Part shown: positions 10,390-22,810 of the stretch, piece after piece
How positions within the stretch are numbered: the stretch's first letter is position 1
Layout: every line of letters starts with the position of its first letter
Source of the DNA: Epiperipatus broadwayi
Lineage: Eukaryota; Onychophora; Udeonychophora; Euonychophora; Peripatidae
Direction: 5' to 3'
DNA length: 64,000 bases
Assembly (NCBI GenBank): GCA_028023455.1
Contig: JAQFVV010006427.1
Span: forward strand, 1,116,001-1,180,000
Program-made: the position numbers and the translations under genes
Notes under the pieces: model-generated
Told to the model about the DNA's origin: nothing
What the model saw: the letters and a program-made list of their open reading frames with translations, nothing else
Databases searched by the model: none

Positions 10390-12191
10390 GCTTGCTGGAA
10401 AACTCGCCACCCGTTTTATTTTAAATTATCCATTTTCAGGGGCTTCCTACACATTGTATAAACAATATAGCTGACTCTAAGTTATGGTATTGTTATGTTT
10501 TATTTCATTTATTAAAATGATTAAAAAAACATAAAAGTCCAAAGGGTTGTAATTTAAAATTTTTTAAAATTTAAGTGCAGTAAAGAAAATAAAAATAAAA
10601 TATGATTATCTCATAATTTTGAAAATATTTCACTGAAACACACAAAAATCCAAAGAGTTGTAATTAAAATTTTATTTAAAGTAAATTCAAAACCAACCTC
10701 AGTGCATTCACAAATGATGTCTTGGAGCCTTCTATCTTTCTTTCCAAATGGATAGGCACTTAGAACATGTTCGCACATGGCACTTCCATCGCATCTCCAT
10801 TGGCACATAAAGTGTAATATCATCCCCATATCACATATTTTTTAAGGTGGGCACTATCCTGCAATTTTGAAAATATTTCACTGCATCTTGCTCTGTCAAT
10901 AAAAGATTCCAAATTTTAATCATATTTCCAAAAATGATAAGGCAGAAGGAAATGTTAAAAAAACACCATGTCAACAAAAAAATAAAGTTGATTTTAACCT
11001 CATGTTATCTGTTCATTTCATATTAACATTTAAATGTTATGTTGTGAATGGAATTTATTAAATATGTATTCAAATGTTTTAAAATTAACATTCAATTTTA
11101 AATACATTTATTAATATTCTTTTAAGTTAACAAGTTATATATGTTTGAGAAAAAAAATGATGAAGCATTTGTTTACATTTTTTCCCTCAAAATTATTTTC
11201 TCATATATATATAGCATGTTTGAAGATAATAGATGGACAATTAAAATTTTGAACTGGATTCCAAGAGATTGTAAAAGACCCAGAAAGAGACCATATGTGA
11301 GATGGATGGATGAAATAAGAAAGTGTGCAGGGGTGATGTGGAGAAGAGAAGCTAAAGATAGAAAAAGATGGATTGAACTTGGAGAGACCTTCATCCTGCA
11401 GTGGATTGATAATGTTTGATGATGATATAGCATATTAACTTTAAAAAATATTAGAAAATGTATACTAAATTGAATGTTAATTTTAAAAAAACTGAATACA
11501 TTTTTAATAAATTCCATTCACAGCATAATATCCAAATGTTAACACTAGGCAAACAGATTCATGTGGTTAAAATTATTTTTATTGTTGACATTCATTAACA
11601 TGTGATTTTTTAAACATTTATTTTTTGCTTATCATTTTTGGAAATATGATTAAAATTTGGAATCTTTCATTGACAGAACAAGATGCAATGGAATATTTTT
11701 CAAATTATAGGATAGTGCCAACCCGAAAACTATGTGATAAGTGACTGATATTACACTTTATGTGTGAACAAATATGTAATGGCAGTATCATATGTGAACA
11801 TGTTCTAAGCACTTATCTATTGGAAAGGAACATGATTAGAAGGTTCCAACACACCATTTGTGAATGCTGTGAGATTAGTTTACAGCTGATATAGTGAATT
11901 TATTTAAAATATTTTTTAATTACAACCCTTTAAATTTTTTGTATTTCAGTGAAATGTTTTTAAAATTACAGAATAATCATATTTTATTTTTAGTTTTTTT
12001 ACTGCATTTACATTAAAAAACTTTTTAATTACAACAACTTTGGACTTTTGAGTTACTTTATCATTTTAATAAATAAAAAAACATAAATATTGAATATAAC
12101 TTTAAGTCAGCATATTGTTTATACCATGTGTTGGAAGTCTTGAAATGGATAATTTAAAATAAAACAGGTGGCAAGCTTTCTTGCAGGCAAA
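10390..12191. mobile_element. Foldback element with about 750-bp diverged arms
   Basis: The left arm (10390-11137) and right arm (11425-12191) are reverse complements with many substitutions and small indels. Anchors include cgttttattttaaattatcc against ggataatttaaaataaaaca at the outer ends, the block around 10885-10945 against 11635-11690, and aacattcaattt against aaattgaatgtt near the centre. The outer ends read gctggaaaactcgccacc on the left and ggtggcaagctttcttgc on the right. A minus-strand frame in the left arm (10611-10829, containing CEHVLSAYPFGKK) is not preserved in the right arm and I do not assign it. This is a large non-autonomous TIR element or an inverted duplication. No TSD was evident at the outer ends. 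Confidence 0.65.
11218..11424 (+). mobile_element. 5'-truncated LINE insertion (RTE/Jockey-type ORF2 C terminus) with 9-bp TSD
   Basis: The frame encodes the extreme C terminus of a non-LTR retrotransposon ORF2: EDNRW, NWIPRDCKR, RWMDEIRKCAG, DRKRWIELGETF and QW near the end. Its stop is followed by tgatgatgata, a tail typical of RTE-like elements. The reverse transcriptase and endonuclease domains are absent. The insertion is flanked by a 9-bp direct repeat, atatagcat, at 11209-11217 and 11425-11433, which shows target-primed reverse transcription with severe 5' truncation. It landed in the loop of the foldback element, so it post-dates it. The short open frame extending upstream of 11218 is chance sequence from the host element. 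Confidence 0.85.
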
Positions 12192-13445
12192 CTACATAAA
12201 TACCCAGATATATTTTACCTAGATTAAACTGTAATGAAATTTCAGTGTAAATTAGATATAGGAGATTAATATCTAATGTTAATGAAATAAAGTTATAATA
12301 ATATATAATCAAAGTTCATAGAAATTACCCTTTTCATCATTAATATTCATGTTCTGAATTCAGGTATGTGTTGTGGACACATAGCTATGTTAGCTGGTAT
12401 TCTGAAAAGCTTCTATTAATTTGATGTTGATGACTACAATAGTCTTCATTAATAGACCTTTTTACTTTATTCAATGAGCAGCATCTTATACTGTTTCTAT
12501 CACTGAATGATGATTAGTTTCTTTCCCAAATCTATAAACACTTTTGAAGCAAGGCAATATACAGTTTGCATATACTCTGAAAACAATGGTCAATGTAAAG
12601 GTTGTTCACTATATTGCAGCAACTTTTCTACTTCATGGTGGAACTAAACTCACATTCTTCCAGCTTGTCTAGAGTGGAGCAAATGGTGGGCTTCTCTACT
12701 CTTTCATGATATAACAGCCAATTGCAATAATATTTTTAACAATGATTTGGATAATCAAGACAGAATAAATTGCCAAATAGTAATAAAACATCAAAATATA
12801 AACAGAAGCATAATAATTTGATCTTTTGAGAGACTCTTATTTATAGTTCACTGAGCTGACTTATCAGATTTCATTGTAGTTTGATTTCATATGTTTAATA
12901 GTTGTAGATTAGTTCTAAACATTGCTGTGGTCCATGGCTTAGTAACCCATTACAAATTTTACAAAACTTAGCTTTGAAAAGGGATTATAGCAAAATAAAA
13001 GATAATATTTTTTTACTAAACAACATACAATGTTTATCACCTAATTAGCCAATATGTTTATCTAAAACTTAATAATTTGTATATACATAATGTCATTTCC
13101 ATCATTGTAAAATACCTTTACAATTGTTAATTAATAAAATATTTTATTTTAAATTTTTAATGTGATGTAATATATTTTGTTTATACACATACTTATATAT
13201 CACTTCAATATAAACATATGAGACCATAAATAAAGGTGGCTTTCCACTTTTATTGATAAAAGATTGTTCTGACAACAGATCAAGATAGTTTATTGTTATT
13301 GGTATTGTTATTATCTAAGTGTTGAGTGCTTTCAATGAATTTAGACTATTGTAAATATCTTTTAAGTATTATTGTGCCAATACTATGTTTGCCAGGATAA
13401 CTTTTCTATTAATGTGAGTACTTAATTCAAAAAGTGATTCAATTA
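12192..13445. other. AT-rich stretch, nothing recognised
   Basis: Slightly less AT-biased around 12350-12720, but no conserved frame on either strand and no repeat shared with the rest of the window. Confidence 0.55.
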
Positions 13446-13928
13446 ATGTTGTAACGAGCACAGACGTTCGTTACATTGTTTTTTTTTATATTTATTAAAC
13501 ATGAAAGTAAATTAAAAAGTTCGCATTTAAAAAGTTTCTTTAAGAATTAAAAATTGAAATTAAATATCATCTTAAACTCATATATGTTAAATCGCACAGA
13601 TAATGAAAAATTATTAAAATAAAACTTTATTAAAGAAAAAGTATTTTAAAACTAAATTTTAAAAAGATTTGGAGATAAAATTATATCTTTAAATTTATCT
13701 TTAAATATATCTTTGATTTGGAAAACAGGTTAATTAATCAGAAATGGAAATGATAAATTTAATTAGTCAAATGTAAACCAGCCTTGGGCATTTAAATGTA
13801 AAAACATCGGTCAGATAGGAAAACAATAGAAACTTTTAGCAAATGAAATAAATCCATTGGGAAATCGGACCTCAACGAAAAGGATCAACACATCGATGAC
13901 GTAATGTTAAGTCAATCTTTCAAGGTAA

Positions 13929-13937
13929 TATAAAAGG
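13929..13937 (+). promoter_or_regulatory. TATA-like motif in left arm
   Basis: tataaaagg lies about 480 bp inside the left tip, facing the centre. It is mirrored exactly at 16284-16292 on the minus strand in the right arm. In an LTR interpretation it would sit where a U3 promoter belongs. No transcript evidence is available. Confidence 0.35.
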
Positions 13938-14528
13938 ACAAGTTTGGAAATTATTAGTTAGTGATTATTGATTATGATTATTACGATGTGACTATAGGTA
14001 TTAGTACGGAGTTGGAGGTGAAGGAATTGACAGACACACGGTCAATTCTTTCAGCTGTTAAAGAAAGGAGAAATGAACTATCGTTTCCTACATTGAGGAC
14101 CAATTGAACTAAAAAACCTTCGAATGAATAAATAAAACAACAGCTAAATGGATACCAATCTTAGGACAGCATGGGAATTCACGTTCATGGCAAGCAACGG
14201 ATAAAGATGAACTGTTTTAAACCGTAAGAACTTTATAAATAATGAACATTAAATTAAAATTTTCTATATTTAAATGATTGCAATATGATCCTATCTGACC
14301 AAACTAAATTCTTTATTAATAGTGTTATTTGATGTATTTTTTTTCTTATTTATGTAAAATCATTTCCATTTATTTATTTTTTATTCTTTAAGTTTTTATC
14401 ATGATTTTTTTGTTTTTCGTTAAATTAATTATATAAATGTTAAACTTAAGTCGGGTGTGAATGGCTGTATAGATTTGTAAAGTTATATTAGGGGAAGGTA
14501 ATCTTAGGTTATTTGTGTCGTTGTTAGA

Positions 14529-14723
14529 TTGGGTCAATGGATTGGATATATTGATGTAGTTAGTAGATGTAGTCGGAGATTCGCTACAGGCAGAATCGCC
14601 TCATACGCCGCACTCTCCCATTTTGCCTATGGAAGGAATTATAAGATGCAGAGCGCAGTTCCTTTCTATGGAGTTTTTTTTTTATTGTTCTTCTCATTGG
14701 ATAGAAGTAATATTCCTATCTAA
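14529..14723 (+). other. Short frame in left arm, shared by inversion with the right arm
   Basis: This 64-codon frame starts at TTG and reads GQWIGYIDVVSRCS near its beginning. The right arm holds the matching minus-strand frame at 15441-15692, but with a different C terminus after an indel in a T run. A diverged relative at 42802-43068 keeps the first ~25 residues and then changes frame. Preservation is explained by DNA similarity of the arms. There is no ATG, no domain, and frame is lost in the older copy, so I regard it as non-coding. Confidence 0.5.
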
Positions 14724-16283
14724 TGAGAGTCAATATCTTCTCTTAATCTTTTTGGTGCTGCCGTATTCTGTATTACATTGAATACATCGATGTATCAGAT
14801 GGATTGATGCCAGTTTGACTGCGAATTTTAGCCTAAGGTTAAATAGGGATAGAATAGTTTATTTTCAAATGCAAATCTATGTAGTCTATTCATACTTGAC
14901 CCTAAATAAAAATGCATTAAATTTAAGTTGTTTATAGACGCTTGCATGGATTGGTTATCGGTTAAGTATGTTTTGAGTTTTCATATTTGATCAAAATATA
15001 TAGACATTCGATAAATAATGATATCTTACGGTGAGTATCTAAAATGTATTTATTCGGATATCTTTTAAATTATTGATTACTGACAATTGCGGAGGGAAAT
15101 TTATATGTAACCCTGAGTATTCACCATAAGATACTTGCATTGTCACCAATAACTTAAAAGACATCCGAATAAATACATTTTAGATACTCACCGTAAGGTA
15201 TCATTATTTATCGAATGTCTATATATTTTGATCAAATATGAAAACCCAAAACATACTTAACCGATAACTAATCCATGCAAGCGTCTATAAACAACTTAAA
15301 TTTAATGCATTTTTATTTAGGGTCAAGTATGAATAGACTACATAGATTTGCATTTGAAAATAAAATATTCTATCCCTATTTAACCTTAGGCTAAAATTCG
15401 CAGTCAAACTGGCATCAATCCATCTGATACATCGATGTATTCAATGTAATACGGAATACGGCAGCACCAAAAATATTAAGAGAAGATATTGACTCTCATT
15501 AGATAGGAATATTACTTCTATCCAACGAGAAGAACAATAAAAAAAAACTCCATAGAAAGGAACTGCACTCTGCATCTTATAATTCCTTCCATAGGCAAAA
15601 CGGGAGAGTGCGGCGTATGAGGCGATTCTGCCCGTAGCGAATCTCCAACTACATCTACTAACTACATCAATATATCCAATCCATTGACCCAATCTAACAA
15701 TGACACAAATAACCTAAGATTACCCTCCCCTAATATAACTTTACAAATCTATACAGCCATTCACGCCTGACTTAAGTTTAACATTTATATAATTAATTTA
15801 ACGAAAAACAAAAAAATCATGATAAAAACTTAAAGAATAAAAAATAAATAAATGGAAATGATTTTACATAAATAAGAAAAAAAATGCATCAAATAACACT
15901 ATTAATAAAGAATTTAGTTTGGTCAGATAGGATCATATTGCAATCATTTAAATATAGAAAATTTTAATTTAATGTTCATTATTTATAAAGTTCTTACGGT
16001 TTAAAACAGTTCATCTTTATCCGTTGCTTGCCATGAATGTGAATTCCCACGCCTTCCTAAGATTGGTATCCATTTAGCCATTGTTTTATTTATTCATTCG
16101 AAGGTTTTTTAGTTCAATTGGTCCTCAATGTAGGAAACGATAGTTCATTTCTCTTTTCTTTAACAGCTGAAAGAATTGACCGTGCATCTGTCAATTCCTT
16201 CACCTCCAACTCTGTACTAATACCTATAGTCACATTGTAATAATCATAATCAATAATCACTAACTAATAATTTCCAAACTTGT

Positions 16284-16292
16284 CCTTTTATA
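16284..16292 (-). promoter_or_regulatory. TATA-like motif in right arm (mirror copy)
   Basis: ccttttata on the plus strand is the inverted partner of the left-arm motif, so both arms would fire towards the centre if active. Confidence 0.35.
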
Positions 16293-16776
16293 TTACCTTG
16301 AAAGATTGACTTAACATTACGTCATCGATGTGTTGATCCTTTTCGTTGAGGTCCGATTTCCCAATGGATTTATTTCATTTGCTAAAAGTTCCTATTGTTT
16401 TTCTATCTGACCGATGTTTTTACATTTAAATGCCTAAGGCTGGTTTACATTTGACTAATTAAATTTATCATTTCCATTTCTGATTAATTAACCTGTTTTC
16501 CAAATCAAAGATATATTTAAAGATAAATTTAAAGATATAATTTTATCTCCAAATCTTTTTAAAATTTAGTTTTAAAATACTTTTTCTTTAATAAAGTTTT
16601 ATTTTAATAATTTTTCATTATCTGTGCGATTTAACATATACGAGTTTAAGATGATATTTAATTTCAATTTTTAATTCTTAAAGAAACTTTTTAAATGCGA
16701 ACTTTTTAATTTACTTTCATGTTTAATAAATATAAAAAAAAAACAATGTAACGAACGTCTGTGCTCGTTACAATGT

Positions 16777-17745
16777 TTATGTACAAAACAGGGAAAGATA
16801 ACATGTTAGTATAAAAAAACTTTATCAAAGTATCTTATTTTTGAAGTAATAAGTAATATTTATCAATAAACCATCTGGATACATAAATACTTTGTAAAAA
16901 AAATGTTAAGAAAACTTAAAATATATTTTTTTTCTGAAAAAACAAACAAACAATTATGTAACTATATTAAGGGAAAGTAATTCTTTCTTTGCTTTCATGG
17001 ACTACATGTAATTGATGATGGACCAACTAAATTTTGGAAAAAATTAAAATGGATAATACAACTAAATACATGATTTGCAATTTCAAATAAAGTATTTTGC
17101 ATTTGTTTGAGGAATGCAGTGCATTTAAAGAAATAAGAAATAGAGTATTTCATACTCCAATTATAAATCTGAAAAGTTTGGTGATACAAAACATAAAAAA
17201 AATTAACCCACATAATGCAATGACTGTGGTGTACACATTAAAGACAATATGGACATAAGTTGTAGTATGATTTTTGATAATAAAAAGTACAATTGGCTGA
17301 AGAAATTGGATAAAGAATGGAATAAATATTTTGACCAATGTTTAAGATACCTACCAAGAAAAATGATGGCAAAGACATGGGGAAGCCCAGGATCAACATT
17401 GTGTGAACTATGGTATATGAAGGTATCAGCTAATTTAAAATAGTCAATCAAGAAGATTAAAACTTATAAGAACAGTTGCATAAGGGGTATATTGATGAAA
17501 ATGAAGAGTAATTTAAAGAAATGTATGTAAATAATTATATATATATATATAGGGAGAGAATGTAAATAGTTTAATTTTTTTTTCATTTCTGCATGTGATG
17601 ATTTAGTTTTTGATAATAAAGATATTACTTAAAATTTAAAAAAACGTTTATATAGTTAATTAAGAGCATCGTAATACACGTTGGCTTTTGTGTCAAAATG
17701 TATAAACTTCATATATGCAAATTACAAAATGTGTATAGTAATTTA
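16777..17745. other. AT-rich stretch with chance frames
   Basis: Overlapping frames on both strands at 16995-17451 contradict one another and show no domain. One plus-strand frame (17249-17443) is Lys/Trp-rich but has no recognisable motif. A short TA run lies at about 17536-17550. Confidence 0.5.
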
Positions 17746-17746
17746 G

Positions 17747-17979
17747 ATTGCGCTTTACGCAAAAAAGTGAAGCTTGTCTCAATAAACCGGAAAGAATCGT
17801 GCTTTGCAGTCTCCAGAAAATGGTCGTTGTAAAATTTGCATAAAATTTACATAAACCACAGCTAAACTTCAGTTAAAAGTAGGCTATGATTATGGAGACT
17901 CAATGTCTCTGAAAGCGCTAAGCCATATAATTTTTTAATAAGATTGAGACAAGCTTCACTTTTTTGCGTAAAGCGCAAT
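17747..17979. mobile_element. 233-bp MITE with perfect 37-bp TIRs
   Basis: The left TIR (17747-17783) and right TIR (17943-17979) are perfect 37-base reverse complements, starting attgcgctttacgc and ending gcgtaaagcgcaat. TTA lies next to each end (17743-17745, with one extra G, and 17980-17982). A 3-bp TTA duplication would fit the PIF/Harbinger superfamily, but the match is not clean enough to assign. The interior is unrelated sequence without a frame. Perfect TIRs imply a recent insertion. Confidence 0.85.
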
Positions 17980-17982
17980 TTA

Positions 17983-19746
17983 AATTATTTACTAATCAAA
18001 GGTGAAGTAGAAAACTAGTATTTTATATCAAAATGTGTATAGTTGCACTATTCCTGTTTCATATTTCTTTCCCCTCTCTTCAGTGGAAGGTACCTAAAAT
18101 AGTATACAACTTGTTTTTTTTTGTTTTTTTACAACTAGCAAGTTAGTGTTGGATTCGATCAACATTGATATTATACAACCAAATCAGCTAAATACTCATT
18201 AGAGATAGCTAAAATTTCATTAAAAAATTTTAAGCTGCTTAAAAAAAATTCAAATTTAATTCTGAATTAAGTCCAAAGGCAAAAACATGGCAGAAAAATA
18301 TATTAAATATGCATAAATTTGAGAACTATAGAGGTAATTCTTATAAAGGTTTATATACTGAATTTGTTTATGCTTTCTAATATCTATAGTATATTATTTA
18401 TTTAATTCTGTTTATTTTAAAAATGATAGCTTCTGGATAAATATTGAATTTCATTATTTATCTTAATTTTCACAAAAATAATTAACTAACTATTGTATTG
18501 AAGTGAATGATTTACAATAATCTTTAGCCTTTCTTTCTTTCAAAAAGATTCTATAGGAATTTACTTTAACGGATATTGGAATATTTAATGAAATGGATTT
18601 TAAATACATACAGGCAAAATGAAATTTCTAAAAATAGTATTCTTACACGGATCATTATATAAAATTTGAATATATACATGCAAATTAGTGTGCACACACA
18701 TGCATATTTTAGAATAATATACATGTACATATTATTAAATTTACATGTACATATATATATATAAATTTGAGATAAAATCTCACAAGTTGTTTAAAAGTGT
18801 TGATATAATAGGGTTTAAAAAGACTAATTAAAATAATTTTTAACAATATTATATATTTATTATTATTTGAAATAATATAATGAAATATGTTGCATTTAAA
18901 TTTAATTTTCCAAAAAGAAAAAAAAGTTATTATTAGAAACTTTAAAATAAATCTTACATATACTAATCAAAAGTGAATTAAGAAAAAACGTTTTTTTTAG
19001 AATATCTATGCGATTCGATCTTATTGATTTTATTAATGTATTTTTCTAAAAGCAATCTATATATTTTATTTATTAATTATCATCGTTTTTTATTTTGAAA
19101 TTAAATAACATTTTCATTTATAGTTGTAATTTAACTGTTTTAAAATTAAGTGATTTGCTAAAGTACTAATTTTTTTTTTTTTTATATATTCATCTTTACT
19201 TTAATTATATGTAGATTATATTTGGACTCTATATGCTCAATTATCATGACAATAATTTCAGAATACAAACAAAGCATTTGTATTTTTAAATAAAAACAGT
19301 ATGAAATGAAATGGTTATATAAAAAGGTAGGACGTAAGTAAATATATTTTAATATTAATTGATTTTTTGTAGATACTATAGCGTAAACAATGAAAAATTT
19401 TAATTTAAGCATATTTAGTTATATTCTAAAATTATAGTCTGTTCTTTGGCTTTCTGGATGTAATGATATTAAACATACTATTGTAAGAGCACATATTGAA
19501 TTGAATATATGTTAATATGAATAATATAATTTTATGATGAATTTGGGCATAATTTAATATAAGAAGCAGGCCCTATTTATGTTATGAAGATTTTATCACG
19601 TTACTGATACATCTAAGGATAGAATGCTATGGAACATTGCAATGTGTTAAACACTTGGGGGAAAAGTTTGCTGCAGAAGAATGCAAAAGACAACTTCACA
19701 AAATGCCAAATAATAGCTAAAAAAACAATATTGATCAATTCAGATG
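17983..19746. other. AT-rich stretch, nothing recognised
   Basis: Poly(T) and TA runs only, including TA-rich DNA near 18660-18770. No shared repeat or plausible frame. Confidence 0.55.
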
Positions 19747-20037
19747 TTAGTTGCCTAAAGTGTTTCTAATGCTGGCCAAAGGAAATGTTTATTCTGTATC
19801 TTTATTTTATTAACAATAACTGAGCACACTTTCAGCTAGGGAAGTCAGATTCATAGCACTCATAATGTGCAGAGATGCTGCAGTGATTATAGGTGTTACT
19901 GCAGCATATCTGTCACATTATGAATGTTTAGAATCTGGTGTTTCTAGCTGAAATCACACCCGGCTGCTGTTAATAAAATAAAGATATGAAATAAACCATT
20001 TTCATTAGAATATGTTAGAAATGTTTTAGGCAACTAA
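19747..20037. mobile_element. 291-bp palindromic MITE-like element
   Basis: The ends are ttagttgcctaaa on the left and tttaggcaactaa on the right, and similarity continues inward along nearly the whole length. Matching pairs include tctttattttattaac with gttaataaaataaaga, tttcagctag with ctagctgaaa, and gatgctgcagt with actgcagcatat close to the centre near 19893. It could fold into one long imperfect hairpin. No clear target duplication and no coding content. Confidence 0.75.
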
Positions 20038-22810
20038 TTGCAAACAAGGTAAGAAAAAGAATAACAACAAATAATATTAGATTGGCTTTTATAGTTATCA
20101 TAAAACTAGATTTATTTTTATTGTCTCTCTATTTTCTCCCATTTTTTGGACAATGTTCACTGGTTTAAGAAGGTAACCAAATGACATAAGATTAGTTGAA
20201 ATGAAATTTTAAAATTCTAAATTCTGTGATATTTATATTTTACCTGAAATAAAAATTAGTACTTACATTTTCCAAATAATTTTCAATTCATTAAATAATG
20301 TTTTTTTTTATCTTATATAGACAAAATTTTCATCCAATGTAAGCATTTATCATCTTTATTAATATAAAATTATAATACAAAAAAACACACAAACAAATAA
20401 TTTTATTATAGTTTACATTCTCTTTCACTTTTTATTAATTAATTAATTGTAGCATTTTTGTTTAGCCAATATCAAAAATATAGCATGTTGCATGATGTAT
20501 AAAGAAAATCATAAGATGTGTACTATAGTGATCTTTACTGAGAATTAAAATATTTTTTAAAAATTATAATTTATTATATTAATTGCCTTTCCCCCCAAAT
20601 TTTTATATTAATTAATATTAGTACTAAATGTTTCAAAGCTATTTTCATATTGTCAAAGGTAATGTTTTCTAATACTAAAGAAATTTTATGTTTATTTTTT
20701 TTTTCTTTAAATATCTTTGTGTGTGATTTTCAATGGATTTTTATTTATTTAAGATAATAAAATACCTATATTTTACTAAAAGATCAATCTCTTCAGTATC
20801 AGTTTCTAATATGATGAGATTAGATTTCATGAGTTCTTCATGGGGCCAGTGATTATGCTGTCTTGCCAATATTCCTCCATTTTTTATGTGGGTATAAAAT
20901 AAAACAGATTTTTAATTTAGTGAATATTTGGTTAGTAAACAAAATTGTGTAGAAGTCATATTAAAACCAGTATAATGTACATCACTGCTATAGTTAGAAC
21001 CCAAGATGATATCATCAGAATTAAAAATTTATAAATGCATTCATATTAAAAAAATATCTACATCCAAAATCAATTACAAATAAATTATTTATTTTAAACA
21101 ATCAATAATTTAGATGAAAATATAAATGGATTCCATGAAAATGCTATTATTCATAAATATTCTAAAATTTAGCCATTAAAATTTAATGAGCAATTTCCTC
21201 TATATAAATCACTTGTGCCTAAATTATATGGAGTGAGAAGTAGTGGGTTACTGTGTAAGAAATAGTTTCCAAAAAATAAAATTTTTAATTTTGTTAACAA
21301 ACTTTGGGAATATGCGTTTTTCACAGAAATGGGAAACCTGGAAATATATCATATTACATTACTAAAAAAGTGAGTCAGAATAAAATGATTTAAAATCTAT
21401 ACCATACTAGTTATTTTCTTATGAGAACCAGGTAGGTATATAATAAAAAGATGTTTGGATACTCAGAATAAAGTATTACTTGTTTTGCATAAAAATATCA
21501 GTAAAATTATCAAGTTTAAAAATGTAATATTGATTACATCTAAAGACTTGGTGGTTGCTAGATTACTTTAAGAAAGCTTCATGCAGTGCTTCCAAATACT
21601 CATACATATGGCTTCTCCAAAACAATCAAAATTTAAAACTATTTTAGTACTCAAATTGACTTTAAACTACATTTTGATGCAGCCACTTGTAATTTATTAC
21701 TTTAATCTAAATTCAATTTCTATTTAACCTTCTGTTCTTGTTCAGATTTTAGGAAACTACAATTAACAAAAATGTTATGCCTAACATCCACATGAATTTC
21801 TCAACCTCACTTATTTTGTAATAATCAATGTTTTTCTCTTCCAGATATTCCAATTATTTATTGTTTTATCCCTGTTAATTTATCTAAATCCTAATGTAAT
21901 TAATTCAGAATCAAATAAATTATTTTTTTTATATATTTTATCACATTCATCAATCTTTATGCACATTTTTTAGTGACTTACAGATCCTGAGACTGTATTT
22001 ACTATACAATCTGTGACGAGTCAAAAAAAGTCTTTTTCAAGCTACAGCAATTATTTTCATTGATATTCTATTAAATATTTTTAACAAAACAACAATATAT
22101 TGCCCATTTAATAAATTATTAATAAATTCAACAATTATATTTATTAAAATTTTATTATTGTGGTCTACTTCAGATCATTCAAATTAGGATTTTTAATTTA
22201 CTGTCATAATGTATTAAAATGTTAGCTTCTGTGGCTTATTGCAGTGAATATAAAGCAAATTTGATATTTTGATAAAAATAAAATTGGAATACAGAAGCCT
22301 AGCTTTGAATTTTCATTGTAATATAAAGTATTCCATCATTATTTTCTCAAAGTAATAGCCTATAGAATTTTATAAATAATTCAACATAAGCACCATTTCA
22401 AATATTTTCATCAAGGATATTAAAAGCCTAAAATATAAAAAAGTTATTTTATAATCTATATTCTGTCCTAAAAAATCTATATTTTTTATTCAAAGTATTT
22501 GTACTCCTTGGTCTTCAAGAAAATATTAAAAAATTAACTTACTGGATATCTTTTTTTAATCTAAATTTTGAAAATATTTATCATTTATGTAGTCTGGAGA
22601 AAAAATATTTAATTTTTGAAAACTATATGCTTTTCAAGTGTCTGCTCATATATTTTTGACTACCTGTATATAAATCCAAAAGGCTTTTTGTCAAAAAAAT
22701 ATTAAGATTTAAATGTTAGCTATTTTTATAATAAAAACAAATGAACAAACAAAAAATAATATACTTTTTTAAAATGACATTGGAAAAGATTATTACTTGA
22801 TGCATTAAAA
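20038..22810. other. AT-rich stretch, nothing recognised
   Basis: I see no conserved frame, tRNA-like element, long repeat or TIR structure. Homopolymer T and A runs are frequent. Confidence 0.55.

Larger units (their letters stand above)
13450..16772. mobile_element. 3.3-kb palindromic TIR element with TGTAACGAG ends and ATGT target duplication
   Basis: The arms span 13450-15090 and 15138-16772, about 1.64 kb each and very similar by eye, around a loop of about 47 bp. The termini are TGTAACGAG and CTCGTTACA. ATGT lies immediately outside both ends (13446-13449 and 16773-16776), a 4-bp target duplication. Each tip is itself a small hairpin: TGTAACGA pairs with TCGTTACA 10 bases on. Known background: 4-bp TSDs with TGTNR termini are described for Ginger transposons, whose transposase is related to Gypsy integrase, and TG...CA ends with 4-bp TSDs also fit Ty3/Gypsy LTRs. 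No transposase or integrase frame is present, so this is non-autonomous. It is either a Ginger-like element with exceptionally long TIRs or an inverted LTR-plus-leader product. Confidence 0.8.

Noticed and set aside
14529-15692. A conserved protein (GQWIGYIDVVSRCS...) encoded in both palindrome arms
   Set aside because: Similarity follows from the DNA identity of the arms. There is no ATG, the C termini differ through an indel, and the older relative at 42.8-43.1 kb loses the frame.
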